Shown piece by piece: positions 27,803 through 36,829 of a stretch of 64,000 nt of DNA. The notes beneath the pieces are model-generated. The model was not told the DNA's origin. It worked only from the letters and a program-made list of their open reading frames with translations, and did not search any database. The DNA lies in the NCBI GenBank assembly GCA_002305765.1, contig DBQU01000049.1:68796-132795 (forward strand). Direction: 5' to 3'. Numbering within the stretch: the first letter of the stretch is position 1; every line of letters begins with the position of its first letter. Both the position numbers and the translations under genes were made by a program. This stretch comes from Deltaproteobacteria bacterium UBA1386. GTDB taxonomy: Bacteria > Desulfobacterota > Syntrophorhabdia > Syntrophorhabdales > Syntrophorhabdaceae.

Positions 27803-28061
27803 GTCCACCTTTGAATTGGCTTATAGTTTCGATATCTTATCCGAGAGCGAGAGAGCGGTCAAGCAAAAATATCCGGGAGAGAGCAGCCGCTTCCTATCAA
27901 CCGGGTCCTTCGAATTTCAATGCCTTGATTGATCTCTCGAAACCGGATGGGGATACCGGCAAGACGCGTCAGGGCGGTGTGGCATTGTCCCTCTCCGGCC
28001 CGGATGGAAGACCGGCAAACCTGCCTTTCTCCATGGTGCAGACTCCCCGCGCCACCTCCTG

Positions 28062-28358
28062 TCAGGATACGAGTCCACCCGAACAGCTTATCGAGGAGAT
28101 CCTCTGGAAATATTCCTTTTCGTCGGGGAATTCCAGGAAATGGACTATCTGGTCGACGGCAACGGCCGTCTTCAACCCCGAAGCCCAATCATTGATGTCG
28201 GCAGGCACCTCGCCAACAATGAAGCTCCGACCAAACAGCTCCCGGATCCTCGGCTTCTTGATCGCAATGCCCCCCGTGAAACCCTCGGAGGCGTTCATCA
28301 GATACACGAGCAAAACTTCTCCCTCAAAATGATATGTGCTGTTATCGGCCTTACCCAT
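28062..28358 (-). CDS. Hypothetical protein
   Basis: A 98-residue protein starting at ATG 28358 with GAGGCGGAAG just upstream. It has the text EVLLVYLMNASEGFTGGIAIKKPRIRELFGRSFIVGEVP....DWASGLKTAVAVDQIVHFLEFPDEKEYFQR. It looks like a small single-domain cytosolic protein with a beta-rich first half and a helical second half. No motif of known activity. It lies 250 bp from its neighbours on both sides. Confidence 0.6.
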   Translation of the reverse strand: MGKADNSTYHFEGEVLLVYLMNASEGFTGGIAIKKPRIRELFGRSFIVGEVPADINDWASGLKTAVAVDQIVHFLEFPDEKEYFQRISSISCSGGLVS

Positions 28359-28609
28359 CTTCCGCCTCGCTTGCTCCTGTTGAGCTATGTGGACGCATGT
28401 GTTCCGTCTTCCGCGCCATCCCCTATTTTTAATCAAATTCGGGGTCCTGTGCAATAGAAAAACTACCAGGCGAGGAAAGGGGCGGCTATTCCCCCCCCGC
28501 CGGTGTCGGTGGCTTTTGTCTACGCATATTGTCCACGCATATTGTGCCTTGCAAAACAGGGCCGATAAGGGCAGAATTGAAATGAGCCAATTATACGAAT
28601 GGAGGAACT

Positions 28610-29023
28610 GTGAAGTTACTACCGCTGTTGCTGATCCTGATCGCCATGCTGGCCGGATGCTCCACCCCGCCTCGACAGCAAAAACATGTCAGCTTCCTAA
28701 CAAAGCATGTCACGACAAGCCTGCCTGTCGCCAGGACATACGAGAATCTCCGGCAAGGCTTCAGGTATTGCGACTTCGCGAATATCGGCACCCTGAACTG
28801 CAGGCCGCCTGAAAAGAACGGGCAAATCTTCTGCGATGTGCACACCAATCATACCGGGGGAGAGGGAAAGACCCTCATGGGCACGATACAACTCTCGCCC
28901 GAATCAACAGGAACAAGAGCGGTCTTGCGGATACAAACCCGTGTTGCGAAAAACGAAGACATCCTGACGGCCTGGGAGATACTCATGTCCGGCAAAGCAA
29001 GGGAAGCCTGCCCTAGCCCATAA
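28610..29023 (+). CDS. Predicted lipoprotein, unknown function
   Basis: A 137-residue protein, GTG start with GGAGGAA upstream. Lipoprotein signal KLLPLLLILIAMLAGCS (lipobox LAGC). The mature domain has three Cys, two in YCDFANIGTLNC and one in IFCDVH, and a beta-rich C-terminal part. Its stop overlaps the start of the next gene (TAATG), so the two are probably cotranslated. Confidence 0.75.
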   Translation: MKLLPLLLILIAMLAGCSTPPRQQKHVSFLTKHVTTSLPVARTYENLRQGFRYCDFANIGTLNCRPPEKNGQIFCDVHTNHTGGEGKTLMGTIQLSPESTGTRAVLRIQTRVAKNEDILTAWEILMSGKAREACPSP

Positions 29024-29364
29024 TGAACAGTGAAAACAGCGGAGATATTGCCTGCCGTCGGTGCGGTAATTGCTGCCACGTTGACGTGGCCGCCTATGTC
29101 ACTCGTGAGGACATCGAACGATGGGAAAGGCAGGGACACACCGATATTCTTGCCCACGTGCGCGCCAACGGCGTAACCTGGTCACGGGACGGATTCACGA
29201 ACAGGTTCGGCTCAGACATAAGAACCTGCCGGATGACTTGCGTCTACCTCAAATGGAACGGCTCAACCGCTTCCTGTGCGATCTACGAGACACGAACCAG
29301 GGTGTGTCGCAATTTTGTTCCCGGGTCATCAGACCTGTGTCCTCAGCACCATCGAAAACGGTGA
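29023..29364 (+). CDS. YkgJ-type cysteine-cluster protein
   Basis: A 113-residue protein with the N-terminal CRRCGNCCHVDVA cluster, then CRMTCVYLKWNGSTASCAIYETRTRVCRNFVPGSSDLCPQH. The two groups of Cys, with the sequence C..C..CC and C..YE.RP..CR-like spacing, are the CxxCxxCC (YkgJ, PF03692-type) pattern proposed to bind a metal or Fe-S cluster. The family is common in anaerobes. It overlaps the preceding lipoprotein stop by one base. Confidence 0.85.
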   Translation: MNSENSGDIACRRCGNCCHVDVAAYVTREDIERWERQGHTDILAHVRANGVTWSRDGFTNRFGSDIRTCRMTCVYLKWNGSTASCAIYETRTRVCRNFVPGSSDLCPQHHRKR

Positions 29365-29409
29365 TGAGTTCATCGACGTTTCGATCGGTCCTTTTCCTTC
29401 GCCTCGATC

Positions 29410-29604
29410 TCAACGCTCCTCTTTATACCAACCTTCCTGCGGCATTGAATCGAAGCACACCGCCTTCGGGTTTGTCCATTTGCCTTCCGGCGTGATCTCC
29501 CATTTTGTGTAGAAATCCAGCGGCGAGGCGGTCTTGTCTATACGGTAACCGTCCGGGTGAAAGCCCTTTGTTACATCTGACGCTTTCGATGTGTTATCCG
29601 CCAT
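29410..29604 (-). CDS. Small hypothetical protein
   Basis: A 64-residue soluble protein from ATG 29604 (GGGAGTGAG upstream). Sequence features: KGFHPDGYRIDKTASPLDFYTKWEITPEGKWTNPKAVCFDSMPQEGWYKEER, rich in Trp, Tyr and charged residues, one Cys. No family recognised. Convergent with the YkgJ-type gene. Confidence 0.55.
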   Translation of the reverse strand: MADNTSKASDVTKGFHPDGYRIDKTASPLDFYTKWEITPEGKWTNPKAVCFDSMPQEGWYKEER

Positions 29605-29893
29605 AATCTCACTCCCTCTTTTCAAAATCACGGCCTTTCGCATCTCCCAATTCACGGACACATCGAGTGCCCTGGCAGGTTTATATAATACCCAGCAGAG
29701 GCCCATAAAAACAACACCCCGTCCTTCTTTCTGTTGCCGCCAGCACATGAACGTGTTACAATCAATTGCATTTTAGTCATCGATGGAAAGAGTCAAGGAT
29801 GAAGCAAGCCCCCAAGTTTCTTTGCTAAGTATCCGAAACGCATTTCAAGACTAAACAATCTCACTGGCAATGGAGCCGTGGAAGGAGACACAG

Positions 29894-31477
29894 ATGAAAT
29901 CTAAAATTATTAGCGCCCAACGTGCGGCTGAGTTGATCAAGGACGGGGTGACGATAGCCTGGACCTCGTCAAGCCTGCTCGGTTTTGCTGAGGAAGTGGC
30001 TATGGCTATCGAGAAGCGCTTCCTCGAAACGGGATCTCCCCGGGATCTTACCGTCACCCACAGCACCGGCTGCGGTGATTATCCCCTTGGAGATACCAAA
30101 GGGATGAACCACTTCGGCCACGAGGGCCTGGTGAAAAGGGTAATAGCGGGTCATATCGGCCAGGCTCCCCGCCTGGGAAGACTCGTCACAGAGAACAAGA
30201 TCGAAACCCACCTGTTGCCCCAGGGAGTCATGACCCAGCTGTGGCGGCAGATGGCCGGCAGGAAAGTGGGCGTGATCTCCAAGATCGGCCTCGGGACGTA
30301 TGTGGACCCCCGCCTGCAGGGAGGTCGCATATCGGAGATCACCAAAGAGGAACTGGTGAAGCTCATCGAGTTCGAGGGGGAAGAGTATCTCTATTACAAA
30401 CCCTTTCCCATCGATGTGGCCATCATCCGGGGCACCACCGCGGATGAAAAAGGCAATATGACAATGACTCACGAGGCACTTAACCTCGAAGCAATGTCTC
30501 TGGCCACCGCCGCCAAGAACAACGGCGGTATCGTGATCGCTCAGGTAAAATACATCGCCAAGGCCGGAACTCTCAATTGCAGGAGAGTGAAGGTGCCCGG
30601 GGTGCTTGTCGACCATATCGTCGTTGCACAGCTGGAGAACCATCTTCAGACAGCGGCCACCTCTTATGAGCCGGCCCTCTGCGGCGAGACGGTCGCGCCC
30701 CTTGCCGCGATCCCCCCGCTGCCTCTTGACGAGCGCAAGGTGATCCTTCGCCGTGCGGCCATGGAGATGCTGCCTGATTCCACCCTCAACCTCGGCATCG
30801 GCATGCCCGAGGGCGTGGCCAACGTGGCTGTCGAGGAAGGGGCCCTCGAAATGGTGACCCTCACCACCGAGGTGGGCAACTTCGGAGGGATCCCGACAAG
30901 CGGCTCCGATTTTCCGGCAACCTGGAACGCGGAATGCACCGCCGATCATTCCTTCATGTTCGACTTTTACGACGGCGGGGGCCTCGCCACAGGCATTCTG
31001 GGTTTGGCCGAAGTCGATGCCGAAGGGAATATCAATGTCAGCAAGTTCGGCCCGCGGGTGGTCGGGCCGGGCGGGTTCATCAATATCGCAACCAGCGCGA
31101 ATAGGATCGTCTTTATAGGCACCATGACCGTCGGGGCCAAGAGCACCGTGCGGGACGGTAAACTCGTTATCCTCCAGGAGGGCAAAAAGAAGAAATTCGT
31201 CAATCGGGTGGAACAGATCACCTTCAGCGGCACATACGCCCGCAAGGTCGGCAAGCCCATCCTCTATGTTACCGAGCGGGCTGTCTTCTCTCTGGAGGCG
31301 GACGGCTTGACGCTGATCGAGGTCGCGCCCGGTCTCGATGTCGAAAAGGATATCATCTCGGCCATGGAGTTCAGACCCAGAATATCTCCGGCGTTAAAGG
31401 AAATGCCGGGTGAATTGTTTGCGCCTCATTGGGGCAAACTGAGAGAGATCATGGAGAAGAATGCCTCCGGAGAATAA
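29894..31477 (+). CDS. Family I CoA-transferase (YdiF/propionate CoA-transferase type)
   Basis: A 527-residue protein made of fused alpha and beta halves. The N-terminal half has SAQRAAELIKDGVTIAW and IGLGTYVDPRLQGGRI. The C-terminal half carries NLGIGMPEGVANVA and the catalytic Glu in TTEVGNFGGIP, the E-x-G site that forms a glutamyl-CoA thioester. It moves CoA between short-chain acids such as propionate, acetate or acetoacetate; the pair is not predictable. GGAAGGAG lies eight bases before ATG 29894, so the earlier ATG 29870 is rejected. Stands alone. Fits a syntrophic or fermentative host. Confidence 0.9.
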   Translation: MKSKIISAQRAAELIKDGVTIAWTSSSLLGFAEEVAMAIEKRFLETGSPRDLTVTHSTGCGDYPLGDTKGMNHFGHEGLVKRVIAGHIGQAPRLGRLVTENKIETHLLPQGVMTQLWRQMAGRKVGVISKIGLGTYVDPRLQGGRISEITKEELVKLIEFEGEEYLYYKPFPIDVAIIRGTTADEKGNMTMTHEALNLEAMSLATAAKNNGGIVIAQVKYIAKAGTLNCRRVKVPGVLVDHIVVAQLENHLQTAATSYEPALCGETVAPLAAIPPLPLDERKVILRRAAMEMLPDSTLNLGIGMPEGVANVAVEEGALEMVTLTTEVGNFGGIPTSGSDFPATWNAECTADHSFMFDFYDGGGLATGILGLAEVDAEGNINVSKFGPRVVGPGGFINIATSANRIVFIGTMTVGAKSTVRDGKLVILQEGKKKKFVNRVEQITFSGTYARKVGKPILYVTERAVFSLEADGLTLIEVAPGLDVEKDIISAMEFRPRISPALKEMPGELFAPHWGKLREIMEKNASGE

Positions 31478-31620
31478 GATGGCCCCGTACAGCAGGAGAA
31501 CATCCGAGCGGGACCTATAAGATATGTGGGGACGGTCAGGGGACGCTTCCTGGAGTACCAGGTTGTCCCTCGATCACGCGTGAGAGGCCCGAGTGTCTCT
31601 TGAATTGCCGGGAATCTCCC

Positions 31621-32325
31621 CTACCCGTCCCCAAACTCTCTCTTCTTTTCATGGTAATCATCATGGTATGTTACCATCGCCTTGTACAGATCCGTTTCGC
31701 CCTTGTTGCATTGATCAACGTAATACTCCCAGAAATCGGTCTTACCCACCATTGATTTGAGGGCGTTGGTCCCTATGTTCAGCAATCTATCCTCATAAAA
31801 GGTTCTTCGGGGCGGAACGTTCTTGTTGACGTAAGATTCCGTGTGACGCAGACAGAGCGCCGCCAATTTGACGCAGTCCGTGGCGGCGTCGGGACGAACC
31901 ACGTCGCGAGGAACCGACAGGCGCGTCTCATCCTCGGCCACATCGATATACATGGATCTTTCCCGCCCGTCCTTTATGTCGCTGACAAGGCCAACGCCGA
32001 TCCTCAGCATTTCCTGGGACGAATCGGTAGATGTCGACCAGGCCCTGAAAGCGGATACCAGTTTGCTGGAGCGGTCTTCGAACTTATCTCTGACCTTCAT
32101 GCAAACAGCGTTATCATCGAGATTTCTGCCCTTGGCGTCAAATGCGGAATAGGCTTTTCCGGTTTCCTCGATACAGGCCATAGCCAGAAAATAGGCCCTC
32201 GCATAATGCTTTTCCGACAATAGCAGCCGAGCCTCTTCAAGCAGTTCCCGTGCGTTTGCCAGAGCGGCATCTTGATAAGCATCCAGGAGATCTATGGTGA
32301 GGGCGCACCCTCTCTGCTTTCGCAT
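31621..32325 (-). CDS. AbiV-like abortive-infection protein
   Basis: A 234-residue protein. The N-terminal block LANARELLEEARLLLSEKHYARAYFLAMACIEETGKAYSAFDA is the AbiV-family signature (a helical A..LL.DA..L...G...RA..LA..AIEE.GKA). The middle has no enzymatic motif. In Lactococcus, AbiV aborts phage infection by interacting with a phage protein. Here it sits alone among housekeeping and exported genes, not in a dense defence cluster, so its role as defence is inference. The start at 32325 is not supported by a good ribosome site. Confidence 0.75.
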   Translation of the reverse strand: MRKQRGCALTIDLLDAYQDAALANARELLEEARLLLSEKHYARAYFLAMACIEETGKAYSAFDAKGRNLDDNAVCMKVRDKFEDRSSKLVSAFRAWSTSTDSSQEMLRIGVGLVSDIKDGRERSMYIDVAEDETRLSVPRDVVRPDAATDCVKLAALCLRHTESYVNKNVPPRRTFYEDRLLNIGTNALKSMVGKTDFWEYYVDQCNKGETDLYKAMVTYHDDYHEKKREFGDG

Positions 32326-32753
32326 AATACCGTCCCGTTCTATTATTGCGTACGCGATGCCGGTTCATCCTCTTTCGACGGACGTCTCCGACGGCATTCC
32401 GCGCATCTCCGTACCATATCCGCCGTCATCCTTCGATATTTGTGGTCTGCTTCGTCTATTGTACCACCTCTGAAGCCGGTTTCTCAATCAGGGAGCCTGC
32501 TTAAAGGACTGCTAAGGAGGAAATGCCGGTCTTCCGGCAGAATAGACGAGTAGCTTCGAACCACCCGGTAAGCTCGTCACCGATACACCGGTTTTGAAAT
32601 GAAGGGTCTTGCGCAAAGCGTTCACGATATGATAACGATAATTCAAGGATGGTTCTATTGAACCACGAGAACATACGTTGCCGGCGCTGTTTTTCCGCGG
32701 TTATAACTGCCTCCCGGTCTGGAGCGCGAGGCGACCTTGTGAGGGTATGTATT
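32326..32753. other. Intergenic stretch with possible minigene
   Basis: About 430 bp between AbiV-like and TPR genes. AAGGAGG precedes ATG 32523, which opens only 24 codons (MPVFRQNRRVASNHP...) and covers a small TGCCGG-TCTT-CCGGCA hairpin. This may be a gene remnant or leader. Nothing else is convincing. Confidence 0.4.
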
Positions 32754-33407
32754 ATGAAAATGATCGCGAAAGGGTTCCGTATCGCAGCCATTCTCTTTTC
32801 CTTGTTCCTGTCTCTCTGCGCGCTTTCCTACGCGGATGGGCCCCCGGGGCCGGCTCCGGCTCAAGGAACGAAGCTTACATTGCCGGAACAGGAAGAACTG
32901 GCGAAGGAGCTTTTCACCATCATGGTCAAGACAGATACGTACGATCTAAATACCTTCATAGCCCTCTACGGCCGCGTGATAAAGGAATGCCCCGACACGG
33001 CAAAAGCGCAGATATCCCTCTGGCGCCTTTCGAACCTCTATCTTTTTTCAGGAGACAAACCCGACTACCCGAAGATCGTGGAGCTTATGGAACACCTTAT
33101 CCAACGATATCCTGATTCACCTTACATACCCAACGCAAAACAGCGGCTGCTTAATGCCTATGAAGAAACAGGCAATATGAAGAAGGCTCTCCTTCTATAC
33201 GAAGAGATCTTCGTCCAACACCCCGAGACTCTGGACGATCCCAAACTGGCCGCATTTATGCTGGGGTACGCAAAAGCCCTTGCCGCAACCGGAAACAGCC
33301 AAAAGGCCGTTTCGGTATACAACAAGGTCATTTCCTTCGGAGACAGGGCGCAAGATTTCATTGTCGATATAGCAAAGGACGAAGTTCAAAAACTGGGAAC
33401 GAAATGA
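32754..33407 (+). CDS. Exported TPR-like protein
   Basis: A 217-residue protein from ATG 32754 (GAGGGT upstream). Signal peptide core IAAILFSLFLSLCALSYA. The mature part holds about three helix-turn-helix repeats of the tetratricopeptide class: YPKIVELMEHLIQRYPDSPYIPNAKQRLLNAYEETGNMKKALLLYEEIFVQHPE and YAKALAATGNSQKAVSVYNKVISFG. Probably a periplasmic scaffold. A terminator hairpin follows. Confidence 0.75.
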   Translation: MKMIAKGFRIAAILFSLFLSLCALSYADGPPGPAPAQGTKLTLPEQEELAKELFTIMVKTDTYDLNTFIALYGRVIKECPDTAKAQISLWRLSNLYLFSGDKPDYPKIVELMEHLIQRYPDSPYIPNAKQRLLNAYEETGNMKKALLLYEEIFVQHPETLDDPKLAAFMLGYAKALAATGNSQKAVSVYNKVISFGDRAQDFIVDIAKDEVQKLGTK

Positions 33408-33461
33408 TGGTCCTGATCGATCAGTATCAATGCTCGGTCGTGCGAATGTTTGGCTAGCAGG

Positions 33462-33486
33462 GGTGGGCAGGCCGGTCCTGCCCACC
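33462..33486. terminator. Hairpin between convergent genes
   Basis: A perfect 10-bp stem GGTGGGCAGG / CCTGCCCACC with a 5-nt loop, followed by GTGTTCTTC. It lies between the TPR gene (+) and the Cys-rich repeat gene (-). The T-run is poor, so it may need Rho or act only as an end stabiliser. Confidence 0.5.
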
Positions 33487-33531
33487 GTGTTCTTCAAGAG
33501 TTCCTTATCTTCTTAAAAGCGTTCGGCTGGA

Positions 33532-33984
33532 CTATTTCACGCACTTGTCCTGACCCTGATACCGTGTGTAGTTGTATCCGGGGTTGCACTTCACGCACTT
33601 TTCCTGACCCTGGAAGCTCGTATAGCTGTATCCGGGGTTGCACTTGATGCACTTGTCCTGCCCCTGGAATTTTGTGTAGCTGTATCCGGGGTTACACTTC
33701 ACGCACTTGTCCTGACCCTGGAATCGCGTGAAGTTGTATCCGGGGTTGCACTTGATGCACGAATTCCGGCCGTTGAACATGGTGAAGCCGTACCCCGGGT
33801 TACACCTGTTGCCTGAGTAGGGAGCCTGCACGTAGGGCGCCTGGACGTAGGGAGCCTGCACGTAGGGCGCCTGCACGTAGGGAGCCTGCACGTAGGGCGC
33901 AGCTATGGCAGTGGAACACAAAACGACATGGAGCACTCCAAGAAGCACAACAAAGAGACCTAAAAACACTTTACGATTCATCAT
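33532..33984 (-). CDS. Exported Cys-rich 18-residue-repeat protein (copy B)
   Basis: A 150-residue paralogue of the protein at 26101-26619. Signal peptide (core LFVVLLGVLHVVLCSTAIA), then five or six APYVQ pentapeptides, then five 18-residue units of the form CNPGY.(Y/F)T.FQGQDKCVK, the last ending the protein. The signal-pentad-Cys-repeat plan is conserved, while the pentad text (APYVQ versus SAQTP) differs completely. No known family recognised. Confidence 0.8.
   Translation of the reverse strand: MMNRKVFLGLFVVLLGVLHVVLCSTAIAAPYVQAPYVQAPYVQAPYVQAPYVQAPYSGNRCNPGYGFTMFNGRNSCIKCNPGYNFTRFQGQDKCVKCNPGYSYTKFQGQDKCIKCNPGYSYTSFQGQEKCVKCNPGYNYTRYQGQDKCVK
33541..33905 (-). repeat. 54-bp and 15/30-bp coding tandem repeats
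   Basis: Five 54-bp units (33541-33800) encode the Cys-rich repeats. A second array at about 33820-33900 repeats 15-bp APYVQ codons, arranged as alternating near-identical 30-bp pairs (GGAGCCTGCACGTAGGGCGC with little change). Confidence 0.85.
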
Positions 33985-34197
33985 ATCCTCCCATGGTGTA
34001 GTAACCTGCTGTATCAGGATGTTATACCAAACAGCCCCCCTTCAGTCAAATTGTGAAAAGGTCACCCGCCTCTGAGGTCTGATTCCACCATCTCGGCCGT
34101 GCCACATGCGGGGCCGATACGGCCTTCGATCAGCTCAAACTCAGGAGCCAGTCTGTGAGAAGCGCGGCGAAGGCCGAGGCCAAAGCCCGCAAGCAGG

Positions 34198-35913
34198 TCA
34201 GTCGCTCTTCGGCCACTGTTTCCCGGGATAGGCCCAGTCCTCATGATCGGCCGAACCGACCGCCCACTCCTCGGCCGTTTTGTAGGTCAGATGGTGCTCA
34301 TCATACATGATAGGGATCCACGGCGGAAAGGTTGAGTATTTGCTCTTGTCATAACCAAGAGCGGCTTCCAGTTCATCGGGAATCTGGTCCGTATCCTTGT
34401 CAACATAGATCACCTGACCGCTTTCATTGGTATACCTCCCTCCCACTGGCCGTCCCCCTCTTGGATTCCACCACTCGATATAGTGCTTTCTGTGGGAAAG
34501 CTCGTGCAGAACGATAATTGCAAAGGTATCAATTCCGGAAGCCGGTTTGGAGGAACCAATGATATATGTGTATATGAGGTCCTTGTTCAAATTGGTGATG
34601 AGGTTGCATATGTTCACGTAAGAGTCGCCATGAAATCTACCATCGTCATCCATTCGTATATCATAGTAACCTTGAATTCTTCTTTCCGGCTCGCAGCCTT
34701 CCCCGTTCCCTCGATAAAAGACATCTTTTCCGACCTTTTGTCCGTGCCCCGCCGCGGTTTGCATCCAGTAATAGAACCAATTGGGCTGGGCGGGGTCGAA
34801 GCTGCTTGGTTTATCTCTTTCAAAGAAAAGCTGGACGTTCTGCCGGGCTGTGAGCTTTCCGCAGATCGAGCCGGCGTCGCCTTCCACCGTTATCACCGTA
34901 TTGCCGAGGTCCTTGTTGTACTCAGGGAGCCCCTCGTAGATTATCGTGATCTGGCGCCCTTTTCTGTCTTCCGGTATGAACCGGACCGAGGAACCGGTCT
35001 TTTCCGGAGCGGACCACACCAGATCCCTGGCGTACTTTTCGGGGAAATCATCGTTCACGCGGGCCTCTATTCGAACACTCCCCGTCTCCGAATCAAAAAG
35101 ATATTTCCGGTTGAATTCAGGACTCACCACATTCAGTTTCATGTCGCAGGCGGGAAAGAAATCGAGTTCGATCTCTATATCCCCGTGCTTATGACTCTGC
35201 TCCTCATCTCTATCATTATCTCCATTGTAGACAACTTTTGTCCTGAACTTTTCCTTTTTTTGCATGGCTTCGATGATGCGGTCATAATCCATCGACGCCA
35301 GCAATTCGTTGTTCAATATGAGGGGGCCGATATTCCATTCCTTCGTTCCCTGCCCGAAAACAAGTTTGGCGCCGGTGACGAAGAAGGGATCTTCGCTGAC
35401 ATGGGGAGTATGGAACTGGATCGTTCCAGAATTCGCTCCCATAAGCTTCTTCGCGGACAGGTCATGGAATGCATAATCGATCCATTTTGTACACGTTCCA
35501 CCCTGGGGATTCTGGCAGCTTCTTCCAAAGCCTCTCATCAACCTCAGAACATCTTCGCCTTTGAACACCTGCGCCGACCCGTGAAGGGCGAGTATTTTCT
35601 TGTCTGTCTTGTACCACAACTCACCCAGGTAGGACTGTTGATACTTGAACTCATAGAAATTGTCGCTCATGTTCTGAAAGTGTTCCTGCCATGTCACTTT
35701 GACGCGCAAGGGGACACAGGAGTCTTTCATCTGAAAGCTGTGTCCGAAGAGATCGATGATCTCCGTCTCCGGCGGCATAGCATACCGCTTCGTCATATTC
35801 TTTGCATAACACGGCTCTATCTTTATTCCAGCCGCGACACATGGCTGCATCGATCCCGTTACTATGAGAGAAACGAAGAATAAAGTAATAAGAGACATCA
35901 AAAACCGCATCAA
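34198..35913 (-). CDS. Exported protein with HELSH zinc-protease-like site, unknown family
   Basis: A 571-residue protein with a signal peptide (core LITLFFVSLIVTGSM). The N-terminal 250 residues are beta-rich with several Cys. The C-terminal third has FAIIVLHELSHRKHYIEWWNPRGG, which fits HExxH plus a downstream aromatic-rich helix, and later DKDTDQIPDELEAALGYD, a calcium-binding thrombospondin-3/EF-hand-like loop. It ends EEWAVGSADHEDWAYPGKQW. I infer a periplasmic or secreted metalloprotease-like enzyme. The third zinc ligand is not obvious (candidates are the His of DEHH and HEDW). No known family recognised. Confidence 0.65.
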   Translation of the reverse strand: MMRFLMSLITLFFVSLIVTGSMQPCVAAGIKIEPCYAKNMTKRYAMPPETEIIDLFGHSFQMKDSCVPLRVKVTWQEHFQNMSDNFYEFKYQQSYLGELWYKTDKKILALHGSAQVFKGEDVLRLMRGFGRSCQNPQGGTCTKWIDYAFHDLSAKKLMGANSGTIQFHTPHVSEDPFFVTGAKLVFGQGTKEWNIGPLILNNELLASMDYDRIIEAMQKKEKFRTKVVYNGDNDRDEEQSHKHGDIEIELDFFPACDMKLNVVSPEFNRKYLFDSETGSVRIEARVNDDFPEKYARDLVWSAPEKTGSSVRFIPEDRKGRQITIIYEGLPEYNKDLGNTVITVEGDAGSICGKLTARQNVQLFFERDKPSSFDPAQPNWFYYWMQTAAGHGQKVGKDVFYRGNGEGCEPERRIQGYYDIRMDDDGRFHGDSYVNICNLITNLNKDLIYTYIIGSSKPASGIDTFAIIVLHELSHRKHYIEWWNPRGGRPVGGRYTNESGQVIYVDKDTDQIPDELEAALGYDKSKYSTFPPWIPIMYDEHHLTYKTAEEWAVGSADHEDWAYPGKQWPKSD

Positions 35914-36124
35914 GCCCTCCTGTGATCGACCCCTTTGCTGACGGCGCTTCCTGAACTCGCAATCTATCTTGAAACTTGTACCGCGTCCGGAACTGGAACT
36001 CCGGACACAGGTGTCCCGACGCCAGTTCGTACAATATCACGCGATGAAGGAATTATAAACAAGGCCTTATTCGAAGGTCAACACTGTTGCTGCAATCGAT
36101 CATTACCTGTCGCGTCGGTAATGA

Positions 36125-36544
36125 TCACTCTGGCTTTTCACGAACTTGAGATTTCTTCATGAGGTAATACCCGACAGTCAACGCGACAACGATAGCTGCA
36201 ATCCCGACGAGGCTCAGGCTATCGGTCTCCTTCACATCGAGAATGATGACCTTACGGGCAATGGCTATGATCGCGACGGAAAGAACGACCTCATAATGAG
36301 GTTGATCCTGCGTGATGTAAGTCTTCATAATGCTTTCCAAGAGCTCTATCCCTATCAGGACGAGCATGAAGAGCCCGAATATCTCGAGAAGCTGATCGAC
36401 GCTCAGGAGAAAATATGGTGGCTTGATGATGTCTTTGATGATGAGCCAGCCCAGGTCGATGGTGGCCAAGCCCAGCACGACCGCCATCATCACCATGAGG
36501 GCTTGGATCATTATCTTTTCATACTTTTTCAATATCGTGAACAT
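36125..36544 (-). CDS. PsiE-family membrane protein
   Basis: A 139-residue protein with four TM helices and the pattern KYEKIMIQALMVMMAVVLGLATIDLGWLIIKDI....LLEIFGLFMLVLIGIELLESIMKTYI...HYEVVLSVAIIAIARKVIILD. That is the phosphate-starvation-inducible PsiE family (PF06146-type). Its function is unknown. It is isolated and has no recognisable Pho box upstream. Confidence 0.85.
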   Translation of the reverse strand: MFTILKKYEKIMIQALMVMMAVVLGLATIDLGWLIIKDIIKPPYFLLSVDQLLEIFGLFMLVLIGIELLESIMKTYITQDQPHYEVVLSVAIIAIARKVIILDVKETDSLSLVGIAAIVVALTVGYYLMKKSQVREKPE

Positions 36545-36829
36545 GCCCGCCTGCTCCCATCATAAACTGCAATAAGTATGGTGTTCAGTACAAAAAAGGG
36601 ACAACCCTCTCTTTTTCATTCTCCCGTAATAACGACCAAATGACAACGATAAAAATAGGACAGGCGTGGGCCGAAGTGATAGCGCGGGCACTCAGGCACA
36701 ATTCAACCTCCCCCCTCCGGTCAATTGACAAAACCTTCATTTCAACTAATAATTATGTTGCTGTGATTCGCGGCGCCGGATCACACCCCGGCAGGGGTTA
36801 TTGCATAACCTGTTTTGAGTGGTGCGGGA

